A stretch of DNA of 64,000 nucleotides, taken from Sphingomonas sp. Y57 (GTDB taxonomy: Bacteria > Pseudomonadota > Alphaproteobacteria > Sphingomonadales > Sphingomonadaceae). Shown piece after piece: positions 27,322 through 36,373 of the stretch. Location: contig NZ_LDES01000047.1 in NCBI RefSeq assembly GCF_001015195.1, positions 1-64,000 on the forward strand, in the 5' to 3' direction. The translations under genes and the position numbers were made by a program. Numbering within the stretch: position 1 is the stretch's first letter; each line of letters opens with the position of its first letter. The notes beneath the pieces are model-generated. The model had not been told where the DNA came from, searched no databases, and saw only the letters and a list, made by a program, of their open reading frames with translations.

Positions 27322-29355
27322 TCAGCCCTCGATGTTCGAGAAGTCGGCAACGTTGTGCACCGCAACACGGATTTTTTCAAGCAGGGCGAGTCGAGTGTTT
27401 CTTTTCGATGACGAAGAATCGTTGACGATCACCTGGTCGAAAAAGGCATCGATCGGCCCGCGCAGCGTCGCGAGAGCGGCCATCGCGCCCGCGAAATCCT
27501 CCGCCTCGACCGCCGCCGCCGCCTTCGGCTCGGCGGCGTCGAGCGCGGCGATCAGTGCCGATTCCGCGACTTCCGGTTCGTAATCCGGGGTCGCCGAAGC
27601 GCCTGCGGGCACCCCGCCCTCCTTCTTGAGGATGTTGGCGGCGCGCTTGTAGCCGGCGAGCAGATTCGCGCCGTCCTCGGTCTCGACGAACGCCTGCAAC
27701 GCCTTCACCCGCGCCAGCAGGCGAACGAGATCGTCCTCCCCGCCCAGCGCGAAAACCGCGTCTATCAGATCGTGACGGACCCCCGCCTCGCGCTGCTGGA
27801 CCTTGAGGCGATCGGCGAAGAAGTCGAGCAGATCGGCGCTGTCGAGCCCGCTGGCGCCGAGCCCCTGCTTGGCCTGCTCGATCGTCGCGAGCAGGTTCAT
27901 GCGGGTGCCGTTGACGAGGATCGTCTGGATCGTCTGCAGCGCGGCCCGACGCAGCGCGAAGGGGTCCTTCGATCCCGTCGGCTTGATCCCGCGAGCGAAG
28001 AAGGCGACAAGCGTGTCGATGCGGTCGGCGAGCGCGACGCAGGCCGGTATGCAGCCTTCGACGGCTGCGAAATATTGCTGCTTGAGCGCCGAGACGGTGC
28101 CAGGCTTCTCGCCCCGCCTCTCGGCATAATAGCCACCCATCACGCCCTGCAGCTCGGGGAACTCGCCGACCATCGCGGTGGCGAGGTCGGCCTTGGCGAG
28201 CAGCCCCGCGCGGCGCGCCGTCTCCGGATCGCGCTCGGGGAAATAGGCCTTGGCGATCCAGGCGGCCAGCGCGGCGATGCGATCAGCCTTCTCGCGCAGC
28301 GTGCCCATGCCCTCGTAGAAGAGCATCGCCTCCAGCTTCGGCAGATAGTCGTCGAGCGGAACCTTGAGGTCCTGCTCCCAGAAGAATTTCGCGTCCGACA
28401 GCCGCGCCGCCAGCACCTTGCCGTTGCCGGCGACGATCGCCGCACCGCCGTCCCTGGCGCTGATATTGGCAGTGCAGATGAACGCCGGGGCGAGATTTCC
28501 CTCGGAGTCGTTGAGCACGAAATATTTCTGGTTGGTACGCAGGGTGAGCTGAATCACCTCGCGCGGCACTTCGAGGAAGGCCGGGTCGAAATGACCGAGC
28601 AGCGGCACCGGCCATTCGGTGAGGCCGGCATTCTCGGCGACAAGCCCCTCGTCGGGGATGACCGTCATGCCCTGTTCGGCGGCCAGTTCTGCGGCGCGGG
28701 CGCGGATGATGTCGCGGCGCTCGGCATGGTCGACGATGACGTGGCAGGCGCGCAGCTTCTCGGCATAGTCGGCGGCGCTACCGATGGTGATGATGCCGGG
28801 ATGGTGGAAGCGGTGGCCGACCGTCGCCGCGCCGCTGGTCACGCCGTCGATCTCGAACGGCACGATCTCCTCGCCGAGCAGCGCGACGATGCCCTGGAGC
28901 GGACGGACCCAGCGCAGCGCGGCCGTCGACAGCGAGGCGGTGCCCCAGCGCATCGACTTGGGCCAGGGGAAGTTGTGGACGATCGATGGGATCGCCTCGG
29001 CCAGCACCGCGGCGGTCGCACGGCCCGGCTTCTCGATCACCGCGAACAGCGTGCCGTCGCGATCGACGAGTTGCTCGCGGGTCAGGCCGGTCTTGCGCAG
29101 GAAGCCTTCGAGCGCCTGTGGCGGGGCGGAGACCTTGGGCCCCTTCACCTCCTCCGACACCGTGGCCGTCTCGACCGGCAGGCCGTGCGCGATCAGGGCC
29201 AGGCGACGCGGGGTGACGTAGGACGTGATCCGCTCCGGCTTGAGGCCGGCCTTGGCCAGTTCCTCGGTGAACAGACGGGCGAGGTCGGCCGACGCCTTCT
29301 CCTGCATCCGCGCGGGGATTTCCTCGGAGAGAAGTTCGAGCAGGAAATCAGCCAC
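27322..29355 (-). CDS. glyS: Glycyl-tRNA synthetase beta subunit
   Basis: Beta chain of the alpha2beta2 bacterial glycyl-tRNA synthetase. The 677-residue protein starts with the family sequence ADFLLELLSEEIPARMQ and contains the TPRRLALIAHGLP block. The core tRNA-binding and DALR-like C-terminal regions (about 560-670) include the final LALLEKIRVAVHNVADFSNI. The start is uncertain: GTG at 29355 fits the homology, with ATG at 29367 and TTG at 29370 as alternatives. Downstream of glyQ on the same strand, with a palindrome between. Confidence 0.95.
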   Translation of the reverse strand: MADFLLELLSEEIPARMQEKASADLARLFTEELAKAGLKPERITSYVTPRRLALIAHGLPVETATVSEEVKGPKVSAPPQALEGFLRKTGLTREQLVDRDGTLFAVIEKPGRATAAVLAEAIPSIVHNFPWPKSMRWGTASLSTAALRWVRPLQGIVALLGEEIVPFEIDGVTSGAATVGHRFHHPGIITIGSAADYAEKLRACHVIVDHAERRDIIRARAAELAAEQGMTVIPDEGLVAENAGLTEWPVPLLGHFDPAFLEVPREVIQLTLRTNQKYFVLNDSEGNLAPAFICTANISARDGGAAIVAGNGKVLAARLSDAKFFWEQDLKVPLDDYLPKLEAMLFYEGMGTLREKADRIAALAAWIAKAYFPERDPETARRAGLLAKADLATAMVGEFPELQGVMGGYYAERRGEKPGTVSALKQQYFAAVEGCIPACVALADRIDTLVAFFARGIKPTGSKDPFALRRAALQTIQTILVNGTRMNLLATIEQAKQGLGASGLDSADLLDFFADRLKVQQREAGVRHDLIDAVFALGGEDDLVRLLARVKALQAFVETEDGANLLAGYKRAANILKKEGGVPAGASATPDYEPEVAESALIAALDAAEPKAAAAVEAEDFAGAMAALATLRGPIDAFFDQVIVNDSSSSKRNTRLALLEKIRVAVHNVADFSNIEG

Positions 29356-29374
29356 GGGCCACCCCATCAACAGC

Positions 29375-29456
29375 CGTCATCCCGGCGGAGGCCGGGATCT
29401 CGGGAGAGACGCGCGCGCTCGAGACGCCTGAGATCCCGGCCTCCGCCGGGATGACG
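29375..29456. repeat. Intergenic palindrome (family A, copy 5)
   Basis: Two 27-nt arms (29375-29401 and 29430-29456) are perfect reverse complements around a 28-nt centre. Each contains CCCGGCGGAGGCCGGGATCT. It lies between glyQ and glyS, inside what should be one transcript. Confidence 0.9.
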
Positions 29457-29472
29457 CTATTGGAAAGCATGG

Positions 29473-30348
29473 TCACGCCTCCCACCCGTTATGCGCCATC
29501 CAGGCGGCGCAGGCGCCCTTCGCCAGGTCGCGGACGCGGCCGATATAGGCCTGGCGCTCGGCGACCGAGATCACGCCGCGCGCCTGGAGGGTGTTGAAGA
29601 TATGGCTCGCCTTGATCGCCTGGTCATAGGCGGGCAGCGGCAACGGCTTGTCGCGGTCGAGCAAGGCGCGGCATTCGTCGGCGGCCTGGGTGAACTGCCT
29701 GAACAGCGTGTCGGTGTTCGCGGCCTCGAAATTATAGGCGCTGAACTGGCGTTCATTCTCCAGGAAGACGTCGCCATAGGTGACGCCCTCGTCGTTGAAG
29801 GCGAGGTCATAGACCCGGTCGACGCCCTGGATGTACATCGCCAGCCGCTCGAGCCCATAGGTCAGCTCGCCCGCGACCGGCTTGCAGTCGAAGCCGCCGA
29901 CCTGCTGGAAATAGGTGAACTGGCTCACCTCCATGCCGTCGCACCACACTTCCCAGCCAAGCCCCCAGGCGCCGAGCGTCGGGCTTTCCCAATCGTCCTC
30001 GACGAAGCGGATGTCGTGCGCGAGCGGGTCGATGCCGATCCGTTCCAGGCTGCCGAGATAGAGTTCCTGAAGATTGGGCGGCGACGGCTTCAGGATGACC
30101 TGATACTGGTAATAATGGCCGAGCCGGTTCGGGTTCTCGCCATAGCGACCGTCGGTCGGGCGGCGCGACGGCTGGACATAGGCCGCTTTCCACGGCTGCG
30201 GCCCGAGCGCGCGCAGCGTGGTCGAGGGATGGAAGGTACCCGCGCCCATCTCCATGTCATACGGCTGGAGGATCAGGCAGCCCTGGTCGCTCCAATAGTC
30301 GTGGAGCGTCAGGATCAGGCGCTGGAACGATAGCGGCTTGGTCGCCAA
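29473..30348 (-). CDS. glyQ: Glycyl-tRNA synthetase alpha subunit
   Basis: Catalytic alpha chain of the alpha2beta2 glycyl-tRNA synthetase. The 291 residues match the usual length. Signature blocks are [73 protein letters not shown] and the class II motif 3 segment [14 protein letters not shown]. It is the first gene of glyQ-glyS and is divergent from the TraB/GumN gene. Confidence 0.97.
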   Translation of the reverse strand: MATKPLSFQRLILTLHDYWSDQGCLILQPYDMEMGAGTFHPSTTLRALGPQPWKAAYVQPSRRPTDGRYGENPNRLGHYYQYQVILKPSPPNLQELYLGSLERIGIDPLAHDIRFVEDDWESPTLGAWGLGWEVWCDGMEVSQFTYFQQVGGFDCKPVAGELTYGLERLAMYIQGVDRVYDLAFNDEGVTYGDVFLENERQFSAYNFEAANTDTLFRQFTQAADECRALLDRDKPLPLPAYDQAIKASHIFNTLQARGVISVAERQAYIGRVRDLAKGACAAWMAHNGWEA

Positions 30349-30499
30349 GGTCGGGTCCTTCGGGGCGGTTGGGAACGTGACGGCCCTTTGCGTCAGGGGG
30401 CGCGGCGGGTCAAGGATTGCGAGGGTCCCGCCCCCCTCCCCAGGGCGAGGAAAGCGAGAAGGGCTCGTAATTCGCGCCGTCCGTTTCTAGATCAGAACC

Positions 30500-31414
30500 A
30501 TGTCGCTGTTCCGCCGCGCGCTCGCCGCGCTCCTCGCCCTGATCCTCGCGGCCCCGGCCGTCGCCTCGCCCGCCCTGTGGAAGTTCGGCGACGCGGACAC
30601 GACCATCTACCTGTTCGGCACGATCCACGCGCTGCCGCCCGGCTATAAATGGCAGGACGCGCGGATCGAGAAGGCGATGGCGTCGTCGGACACGCTGGTG
30701 ATCGAGACGCTGCTCGACAAGGACCCGCAGGCGATCGCCAGCCTGTTTCCACCGCCCGACCCCAGCCTGCCCCCGATCCTTGACCGGGTACCCGAGAAAA
30801 GCCGCCCGGCCTTCACCGCCCTGCTCAAGAAATCGGGCCTCGACCCCGCCATGCTCAGCCGGATGCCGACCTGGCAGGCAAGCTTCATGCTGATGGGCGC
30901 GATGATGAAGGACCTGGGAATCCAGCGCGACGCCGGGGTGGAGGACAGCCTGGTGCCAGCCTTCGGCCCTCCCTCCCCCGGCGCGAAGGACGGCAGCCCG
31001 CGGAAGGTCGAGGCGCTCGAGACCGCGTCCGAGCAACTTGCCCTGTTCGCCAACCTGTCGGAGGCCGACCAGCGCGAAATGCTGGCGAGCTTCGCCGACG
31101 GACAGGGCGATGCCAAGGAAGACTATGCCAAACTCCTCGCCGCCTGGGCGAGCGGCAACGAGGGCGCGATCGCGAAGGCCTTCGCCGACGACAAGGATCT
31201 GACCCCGCATCTGCGCGAGATATTGCTGCGCAAGCGCAATGCCAATTGGGCCGAATGGCTGAAGAAACGGCTGGCAACGCCGGGAACGGTCTTCGTAGCG
31301 GTCGGCGCGGGCCACCTGGCGGGGCCGTTGTCGGTCCAATCTATGCTCGCCGCAGAGGGTATCAGGGTAGAACGCATCTGGGGCGACCGCGATCAACGAA
31401 CCACTCGCCACTGA
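30500..31414 (+). CDS. TraB/GumN family protein, exported
   Basis: A 304-residue protein. The N-terminus MSLFRRALAALLALILAAPA is a Sec signal peptide with cleavage after VAS, so it is periplasmic or outer-membrane-associated. The TraB/GumN domain follows: ALWKFGDADTTIYLFGTIHAL with the conserved GTxH, GLDPAMLSRMPTW, and the C-terminal LLRKRNANWAEWLKKRL and VFVAVGAGHLAGPLSVQS. The family is predicted to include metalloproteases of the Tiki type, but the function of bacterial members is undefined. Confidence 0.85.
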   Translation: MSLFRRALAALLALILAAPAVASPALWKFGDADTTIYLFGTIHALPPGYKWQDARIEKAMASSDTLVIETLLDKDPQAIASLFPPPDPSLPPILDRVPEKSRPAFTALLKKSGLDPAMLSRMPTWQASFMLMGAMMKDLGIQRDAGVEDSLVPAFGPPSPGAKDGSPRKVEALETASEQLALFANLSEADQREMLASFADGQGDAKEDYAKLLAAWASGNEGAIAKAFADDKDLTPHLREILLRKRNANWAEWLKKRLATPGTVFVAVGAGHLAGPLSVQSMLAAEGIRVERIWGDRDQRTTRH

Positions 31415-31701
31415 AGGCGCGAGGCGGCACGCCGCCTTATCGGGCTCGACTTCGCTCGCGTCCGCACATGCGCGCGGGTTAACCACCAGGTGTTGAAATC
31501 GCCGGTCAGGTTCGAGTCGAAGCGGACGGACGGATAGCCGCTCCACGCTGTCGGTGACCCCGCGGATTTACCATCGCGACGGTAACTATTTTGGGGATCA
31601 TGACCGCAACGAGGGGCCCGATGGGATCATCTCTGCCGGAAACCAGCGACTCCACGGGGCGATCGACGACCGCCGGGCGCTGCTCAAGGAAAGCAAGAAA
31701 T

Positions 31702-31710
31702 GGTGGATAA
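31702..31710 (-). promoter_or_regulatory. DnaA-box-like site upstream of ctrA
   Basis: GGTGGATAA on the plus strand reads TTATCCACC on the other strand, one mismatch from the TTATCCACA consensus. Single 9-mers occur by chance, so this is only a candidate. Confidence 0.4.
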
Positions 31711-31732
31711 GTTCCCGAATTCACACGGTTTG

Positions 31733-31746
31733 TTTACCTAGGTAAA
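31733..31746. promoter_or_regulatory. 14-bp perfect palindrome upstream of ctrA
   Basis: TTTACCTAGGTAAA is its own reverse complement and lies 139 bp before the ctrA ATG, 16 bp before the CtrA box. It could be an operator for an unknown dimeric regulator. The base composition is very AT-rich against the surrounding DNA. Confidence 0.5.
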
Positions 31747-31761
31747 AATCGGGAATGGCTT

Positions 31762-31776
31762 TTAAGAACGCGTTAA
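31762..31776 (+). promoter_or_regulatory. CtrA-binding box TTAA-N7-TTAA
   Basis: TTAAGAACGCGTTAA matches the CtrA consensus of two TTAA half sites with 7-bp spacing exactly. It lies 96 bp upstream of the ctrA start, suggesting autoregulation as in Caulobacter. Confidence 0.7.
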
Positions 31777-31789
31777 CCTTTTACCTTCA

Positions 31790-31805
31790 TTAACGTCGTG
31801 GTTAA
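31790..31805 (+). promoter_or_regulatory. Second TTAA pair (N8 spacing) upstream of ctrA
   Basis: Two TTAA half sites are separated by 8 bp instead of 7, 67 bp before the start codon. It may be a weaker CtrA site or a chance pair. Confidence 0.4.
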
Positions 31806-31871
31806 CAGAAGTTGACGGGAAGCGCGGAGCAAGCGGGCTCCTCTCCCGGCAGATGAGCAGGAAGACATCCC

Positions 31872-32567
31872 ATGCGCGTATTGCTGATCGAGGACGATCC
31901 CACGACCGCCAAGAGCATCGAGCTCATGCTCGGCGCCGAAGGCTTCAACGTCTATACCACCGACCTCGGCGAGGAAGGCCTCGATCTCGGCAAGCTCTAT
32001 GATTACGACATCATCGCGCTCGACCTGAACCTGCCCGATATGCACGGCTATGACGTGCTCAAGAAGCTGCGCGGCGCCAAGGTGCAGACCCCGGTGATGA
32101 TCCTGTCGGGCATCGGCGAGATGGACTCGAAGGTCCGCGCGCTCGGCTTCGGCGCCGACGATTACGTCACCAAGCCCTTCCACCGCGAGGAACTGGTCGC
32201 CCGCATCCACGCGATCGTCCGCCGTTCGAAGGGCCACAGCCAGTCGGTGATCCGCACCGGCAAGCTGGCGGTGAACCTGGACGCCAAGACCGTCGAGGTC
32301 GACGGTGCCCGCGTCCACCTGACCGGCAAGGAATATGCGATGCTCGAGCTGCTGTCGCTGCGCAAGGGCACGACGCTGACCAAGGAGATGTTCCTCAACC
32401 ATCTCTATGGCGGGATGGACGAGCCCGAGTTGAAGATCATCGACGTGTTCATCTGCAAGCTGCGCAAGAAGCTCAGCCTCGCCTGCGGCGGCGACAATTA
32501 TATCGAGACCGTATGGGGCCGCGGCTATGTGCTGCGCGATCCCGAGGAGGGCCAGGTCGCCGCCTGA
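31872..32567 (+). CDS. ctrA: Cell-cycle response regulator CtrA
   Basis: OmpR-type response regulator that controls cell-cycle, motility and division genes in alphaproteobacteria. The 231 residues have a receiver domain ([20 protein letters not shown], phosphoacceptor Asp at about 51 in [15 protein letters not shown], conserved Lys in [14 protein letters not shown]). A winged-helix DNA-binding domain from about residue 125 contains [20 protein letters not shown] and FICKLRKKL. The short C-terminal tail ends GQVAA with hydrophobic residues, like CtrA degradation tags. A strong terminator follows. Confidence 0.97.
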   Translation: MRVLLIEDDPTTAKSIELMLGAEGFNVYTTDLGEEGLDLGKLYDYDIIALDLNLPDMHGYDVLKKLRGAKVQTPVMILSGIGEMDSKVRALGFGADDYVTKPFHREELVARIHAIVRRSKGHSQSVIRTGKLAVNLDAKTVEVDGARVHLTGKEYAMLELLSLRKGTTLTKEMFLNHLYGGMDEPELKIIDVFICKLRKKLSLACGGDNYIETVWGRGYVLRDPEEGQVAA

Positions 32568-32602
32568 TCCCGCCACCCGATTTTGCTGCCGGGAGCAAAT
32601 GC

Positions 32603-32635
32603 AAGGCCGCGTTCCTCATCGGAACGCGGCCTTTT
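32603..32635 (+). terminator. Intrinsic terminator of ctrA
   Basis: A 13-bp stem (AAGGCCGCGTTCC and its complement) with a 5-nt loop ends in TTTT. It lies 36 nt after the ctrA stop and ahead of the convergent phosphoesterase gene, whose transcript may also end here. Confidence 0.92.
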
Positions 32636-32659
32636 CCGTGAGAAGCCGATGGACGATGC

Positions 32660-33952
32660 CTATTTGGCGGACGCGTCGAAGCGCTGGCGAAAATCGGTCA
32701 GCTCGATCGAGAAGTCGTCCATGCGGTGATAGTCGGCATCGCTGAGGTGCGGCTGCTCGTGTTCCTTGTACCAGGCGGCATATTCGGGGGTGTCGACGCT
32801 CAGCTTCTTGTAGTGGGTCGAATAGGTGCGGACCTTCACGACAGGAACCTCGCCCGACATGTCGAAGGTCATCAGCCGCATCCAGCCGTCGCCGATGCCG
32901 ATCGGCCAATCCGACTTCACGCCGGCGTCCTTGGCGGTCTGCCCGCGGTCCTGATAATCCGCCAGCACCTGGTGGACCTTGTGGCCGAAGCGGTTCGGGT
33001 CGGTCCGCATCGCCTGGCCATGCTCATGCCCGCACAGCACCATGAAGATCTGGTCGTGCTGACTGATCAGCTTGTCCCAGATCATCTGCGGGCTGTTGTC
33101 CTGCGGGTCGGCGGCGTGGCCATCAATGATCGGATTGGGAATTCGCTTGCCGTCCTTGTCCATATAGTCGTGCATCGACACGATCGTCGGCAGGCCGGGG
33201 AAGCGGCGGATCACCGACGCCGCCCATTCCAGCGAAGCGTCCGGCGCGTCGAACTGCAGGCCGATGTGCAGAAAGCGATAGCCGCCCGCGGTGAAAACCT
33301 GCGCCGCGTCGGCGCCGCCGTCATGCGAGGCGACATACCAGGGCTTGTCCTTGAAGAAAGCGCTCTGGTCCCCGAAGACCGACCGGAAATTGGAGAGGCC
33401 GCCGGGATGCAGCATGCCGAGCGTCGACATGTCCTTGGGATCGAACTTCGCCGCCGGCGGGAATTTGGAATCGGTCCACATCGCGTCATAGTCGTGGTTG
33501 CCGGGGATGACCGAGAAGGGCACCTTGCCCATCAGCAGCTCATAGCCCTTGCGCGCCGCCGGCATCTCCACCGACGCCACCTTCGGGGTCGGCGCGAAAT
33601 GCGCGTCGAGCACCGGGTTCGGGGCGGTCTTGAAACCGCGCGCCGCATGGCCGGGGTCGATCTTCAGCGTCTGATGCTGCCACACGTCGCCAAGGCCCGC
33701 GACGAAGGCGATGTCGCCACCGGCGCTTTCGGCGTTGTCGGCGATATATTGCATCTGTTCGAAAAACATCCGGTTTGCATCGAAGGCGAAGCCCTCCGCC
33801 CTCTGATCCGTGTAGTCGACATAGTTCTGCGTGTCGGGAATGACCGCGATGGTGAAGCTGTCGTCGCCCGCGAAGGCGGGGGAGACAAGGGTGGACAGGG
33901 CGAGGGCTGAGCCAAGGGCCAGCCTGCAGACCAGCGAACGGAAGAAAGCCAT
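32660..33952 (-). CDS. Secreted calcineurin-like metallophosphoesterase
   Basis: A 430-residue exported phosphoesterase. MAFFRSLVCRLALGSALALS with cleavage after AFA is a Sec signal. The dimetal motifs appear in order: D-T-Q (IPDTQNYVDYTDQ) in place of DxH, GDxx in GLGDVWQHQ, GNHD in IPGNHDYDAMW, the SMHDYMD segment, and GHxH in LCGHEHGQAMR. The substrate is unknown. The gene starts 20 bp after the TonB receptor on the same strand, so the two are probably cotranscribed, and the pair may release and import a phosphorylated compound. Confidence 0.85.
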   Translation of the reverse strand: MAFFRSLVCRLALGSALALSTLVSPAFAGDDSFTIAVIPDTQNYVDYTDQRAEGFAFDANRMFFEQMQYIADNAESAGGDIAFVAGLGDVWQHQTLKIDPGHAARGFKTAPNPVLDAHFAPTPKVASVEMPAARKGYELLMGKVPFSVIPGNHDYDAMWTDSKFPPAAKFDPKDMSTLGMLHPGGLSNFRSVFGDQSAFFKDKPWYVASHDGGADAAQVFTAGGYRFLHIGLQFDAPDASLEWAASVIRRFPGLPTIVSMHDYMDKDGKRIPNPIIDGHAADPQDNSPQMIWDKLISQHDQIFMVLCGHEHGQAMRTDPNRFGHKVHQVLADYQDRGQTAKDAGVKSDWPIGIGDGWMRLMTFDMSGEVPVVKVRTYSTHYKKLSVDTPEYAAWYKEHEQPHLSDADYHRMDDFSIELTDFRQRFDASAK

Positions 33953-33972
33953 GGGGGATTCTCCTTGCGGGA

Positions 33973-36291
33973 TCAGAATTTGACGCTGAATTCGGCGCGA
34001 TAGGTGCGGCGCGAACCGGCGATGAAGGTGGGGATGCCGAAATAATCGCCGGTGTTTCCGGCATCGACGAGGAACTTCTTGTCGGTCAGGTTGTCGCCGA
34101 CCAGCGCGAAGCTCCAGCGATCGTTGGCGCCCGTGAAGGTCAGGCGGGCGCCGAGCAGGCCGAACCCGCCCTGGAACTCGTCCACCACCATGTCGGAGAG
34201 CGCGACCGGGACGCGCTGCTGCAGGTCGAGCCGGTCGTTGTCGTCGAAGAAATACATCTTCGATTGCCAGCTGTAGAGCGGCGCGAAGCTGACCGATCCG
34301 CCCGCCACCGGCAGGGTGACGTCGGCGCCGACCGCGAATTTGTGATCGGGGCTGTTGCGGAAGCGGTTGCCCTTGAACGCGCCCGACCGCAGCCTCGCCT
34401 TGTTGTAGCCATAGCTGCCGAAGATCGACAGCTCGCGCGTCAACGAGACGTTGAGCTGGGTTTCGAAGCCCGTCGCGTCGGCTTTGCCGGCGTTGATCGT
34501 CGCCAGCCGGCCGTTGACGAGACCCTGGGTCTGGAAATTCTCATATTCATAGTGGAACAGCGTGGCATCGCCGACCACGCGCCCGCCGAACAGGCGGAAC
34601 TTGACACCGCCCTCGACCGAATCGAGCCGCTCTTGGGGGATCAGGTCGGCCGGCCGCGTCGGGTTGATCTGCAGCGTCTCGGGCCGCTTGCCGACGCCAT
34701 AGGAGACGAACAGGTTGATGTCGGGCGTCAGCTTGAAGCGCGCGCCGCCACGACCCGTCCATATGGTCGAGCTGTTCTCGCCGCGCAGCACCGCGCCGCC
34801 GGGGGTGGGCTGGAGCAGGATGCCGGCGCCGGTCAGGTTCGACGCCCCCAACGGGGTCAGCCCCTGGAGGGACGCCTTCTTCTTGTCCCAGGTGACGCGC
34901 CCGCCGGCGAACAGCTCGAAACGGCTGCCGAGATGCGCGGTGAGGTCGCCGAAGATATCGAAGGTGGTGATGTCGGCCTTGGTCAGCTGCCGGTCGAGCG
35001 TGAACGGCTTCAGCCCGGCGGCGGCCGGCCCGAGCAACGCGTTGATCTCGTTGTTGGTCAGCCCGCGCGGCGCGAACTTCTGCAAGGTGCCCGAGAACAT
35101 CAGCGCCATCGCGCGTTCGTCATAGCCCAGGTCGAAGTTCATCCCGTTCTTCGCCTTGAAGGCGCTGCCGCCGATGAAGCCCTCGAACGGCCCGACATCC
35201 TGGAAATTGAGCCGGACTTCCTCCGAATATTGCTTGCCGTAGTTGCACTGCTCATAGGCGATGATGTTGGTTGGCGTACCGTCATTGTCGCCGCTCTGGC
35301 AGGCGTCGAACCAGCGATAGCCGGTGATCGAGGTGATCGAGAAGCGGTCGTTGATCGTCCAGTCGGCGGTGCCGCTGAACCCCAGTATCTCGCGATGGAA
35401 ATAGGCGGCTGGGATCGTCCCGAAGCTGTTGAGATGGGTCGGCGTCCAGAAGTTGAGATCGCCGATGACCGCCCCCGTCGCCTGGTCGAGCGGAACGAAG
35501 GTGCGCGACTTGAAGGGGACGCCGCCCTTGGTGTCGTCGACGTCATAGGTGGCTATCAGGTTGAATTTGAAATCGCTGTTCGGCTCGAACTTCGCCGCGA
35601 AGCGATAGGCCTGGGCGTCAAGCGCGTTGTAGCTCCCTGCCCCATAGACGTCCTTCACGAAGCCGTCCCGCTTGCGGAGCATCGCGCCGAAGCGCACGCC
35701 CACCGTATCCGACAGGGGAATGTTCGCGACCCCCTGGACATGCTTGTAGTCATAGGTGCCGAGCCCGCCCTTGAGCTCAAAGCTCAGATCGTCGGTCGGC
35801 CGCTTCTGGAAGATCAAGACGCCGCCGTTGAGCGCCGAGCGGCCGTGCAGCGTGGATTGTGGGCCCTTCTCGACCTCGACCCGGTCGATGTCGAACATCT
35901 CGCCATAGGAGGCGGTCGCCTGCGACGCGGGGACGCCGTCCTGGAACACCGCCACGCGCAGTTCGCTCTGCGGCGAGAAATCGTTGGAGGTGATGCCGCG
36001 CACCGAGAAGCCGGGGGCGAACTTGTCCTGCAACTGGATGACGAAGCCCGGCGTGATCGCCGACACCTCCGACAACTCGGTCCCGCCGATCTGCTCAAGG
36101 AATTGCGTGCCATAGGCGCTGATCGACATCGGCACGTCGGTGATCCGCTGCTCGCGCTTCTGCGCGGTGACGATGATCTCTGCGCCGCCATCGGCGGAAT
36201 CGGCGGCGGCCATGTCGGCCACCTCGGCCGCCTGCGCCTGGGCGATCGAAAGCGAAAGAAGACTGGAACAGAGCAATATTCGATACAGCAC
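33973..36291 (-). CDS. TonB-dependent receptor
   Basis: Outer-membrane active-transport receptor of 772 residues. A signal peptide (MLYRILLCSSLLSLSIAQAQ) is followed by the TonB box-type region EIIVTAQKREQRITDVPMS. The plug (about 50-165) has the segment GFVIQLQDKFAPGFSVRGIT and the RVEVEKGPQSTLHGRSALNG block. The rest is the beta-barrel, ending in Phe (FSVKF) as required for outer-membrane assembly. It resembles the sphingomonad family of catabolic receptors rather than siderophore receptors. It shares an operon with the secreted phosphoesterase and faces a TetR gene. Confidence 0.92.
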   Translation of the reverse strand: MLYRILLCSSLLSLSIAQAQAAEVADMAAADSADGGAEIIVTAQKREQRITDVPMSISAYGTQFLEQIGGTELSEVSAITPGFVIQLQDKFAPGFSVRGITSNDFSPQSELRVAVFQDGVPASQATASYGEMFDIDRVEVEKGPQSTLHGRSALNGGVLIFQKRPTDDLSFELKGGLGTYDYKHVQGVANIPLSDTVGVRFGAMLRKRDGFVKDVYGAGSYNALDAQAYRFAAKFEPNSDFKFNLIATYDVDDTKGGVPFKSRTFVPLDQATGAVIGDLNFWTPTHLNSFGTIPAAYFHREILGFSGTADWTINDRFSITSITGYRWFDACQSGDNDGTPTNIIAYEQCNYGKQYSEEVRLNFQDVGPFEGFIGGSAFKAKNGMNFDLGYDERAMALMFSGTLQKFAPRGLTNNEINALLGPAAAGLKPFTLDRQLTKADITTFDIFGDLTAHLGSRFELFAGGRVTWDKKKASLQGLTPLGASNLTGAGILLQPTPGGAVLRGENSSTIWTGRGGARFKLTPDINLFVSYGVGKRPETLQINPTRPADLIPQERLDSVEGGVKFRLFGGRVVGDATLFHYEYENFQTQGLVNGRLATINAGKADATGFETQLNVSLTRELSIFGSYGYNKARLRSGAFKGNRFRNSPDHKFAVGADVTLPVAGGSVSFAPLYSWQSKMYFFDDNDRLDLQQRVPVALSDMVVDEFQGGFGLLGARLTFTGANDRWSFALVGDNLTDKKFLVDAGNTGDYFGIPTFIAGSRRTYRAEFSVKF

Positions 36292-36333
36292 GGCGCGCCT
36301 CCTGAACTATTTACGAGACAGCCGTGTATCGAT

Positions 36334-36348
36334 ATTCTGTGACAGAAT
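36334..36348. promoter_or_regulatory. 15-bp palindromic operator, TetR/TonB receptor gap
   Basis: ATTCTGTGACAGAAT is a perfect palindrome of two 7-bp arms around a single G. It lies 42 bp before the TonB-receptor ATG and 25 bp before the TetR ATG, so one bound dimer could control both genes. Confidence 0.75.
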
Positions 36349-36373
36349 TGCTGCGCTGCAAAAAGGAATCCGA

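Larger units (their letters stand above)
31415..31871. promoter_or_regulatory. ctrA promoter: ctrA upstream control region (no gene)
   Basis: About 457 bp between the TraB/GumN gene and ctrA with no credible coding frame. It has a CtrA-type box, a second TTAA pair with 8-bp spacing, a DnaA-box-like sequence, a 14-bp palindrome and at least two GANTC sites (near 31515 and 31650), which are CcrM methylation motifs in other alphaproteobacteria. The length and content fit a complex cell-cycle promoter region. No -35/-10 boxes could be fixed. Confidence 0.65.

Noticed and set aside
31506-31745. Small open frames in the ctrA upstream region
   Set aside because: Both strands give low-complexity or Arg/Pro-rich peptides with no SD or conserved feature; the region is better explained as regulatory.
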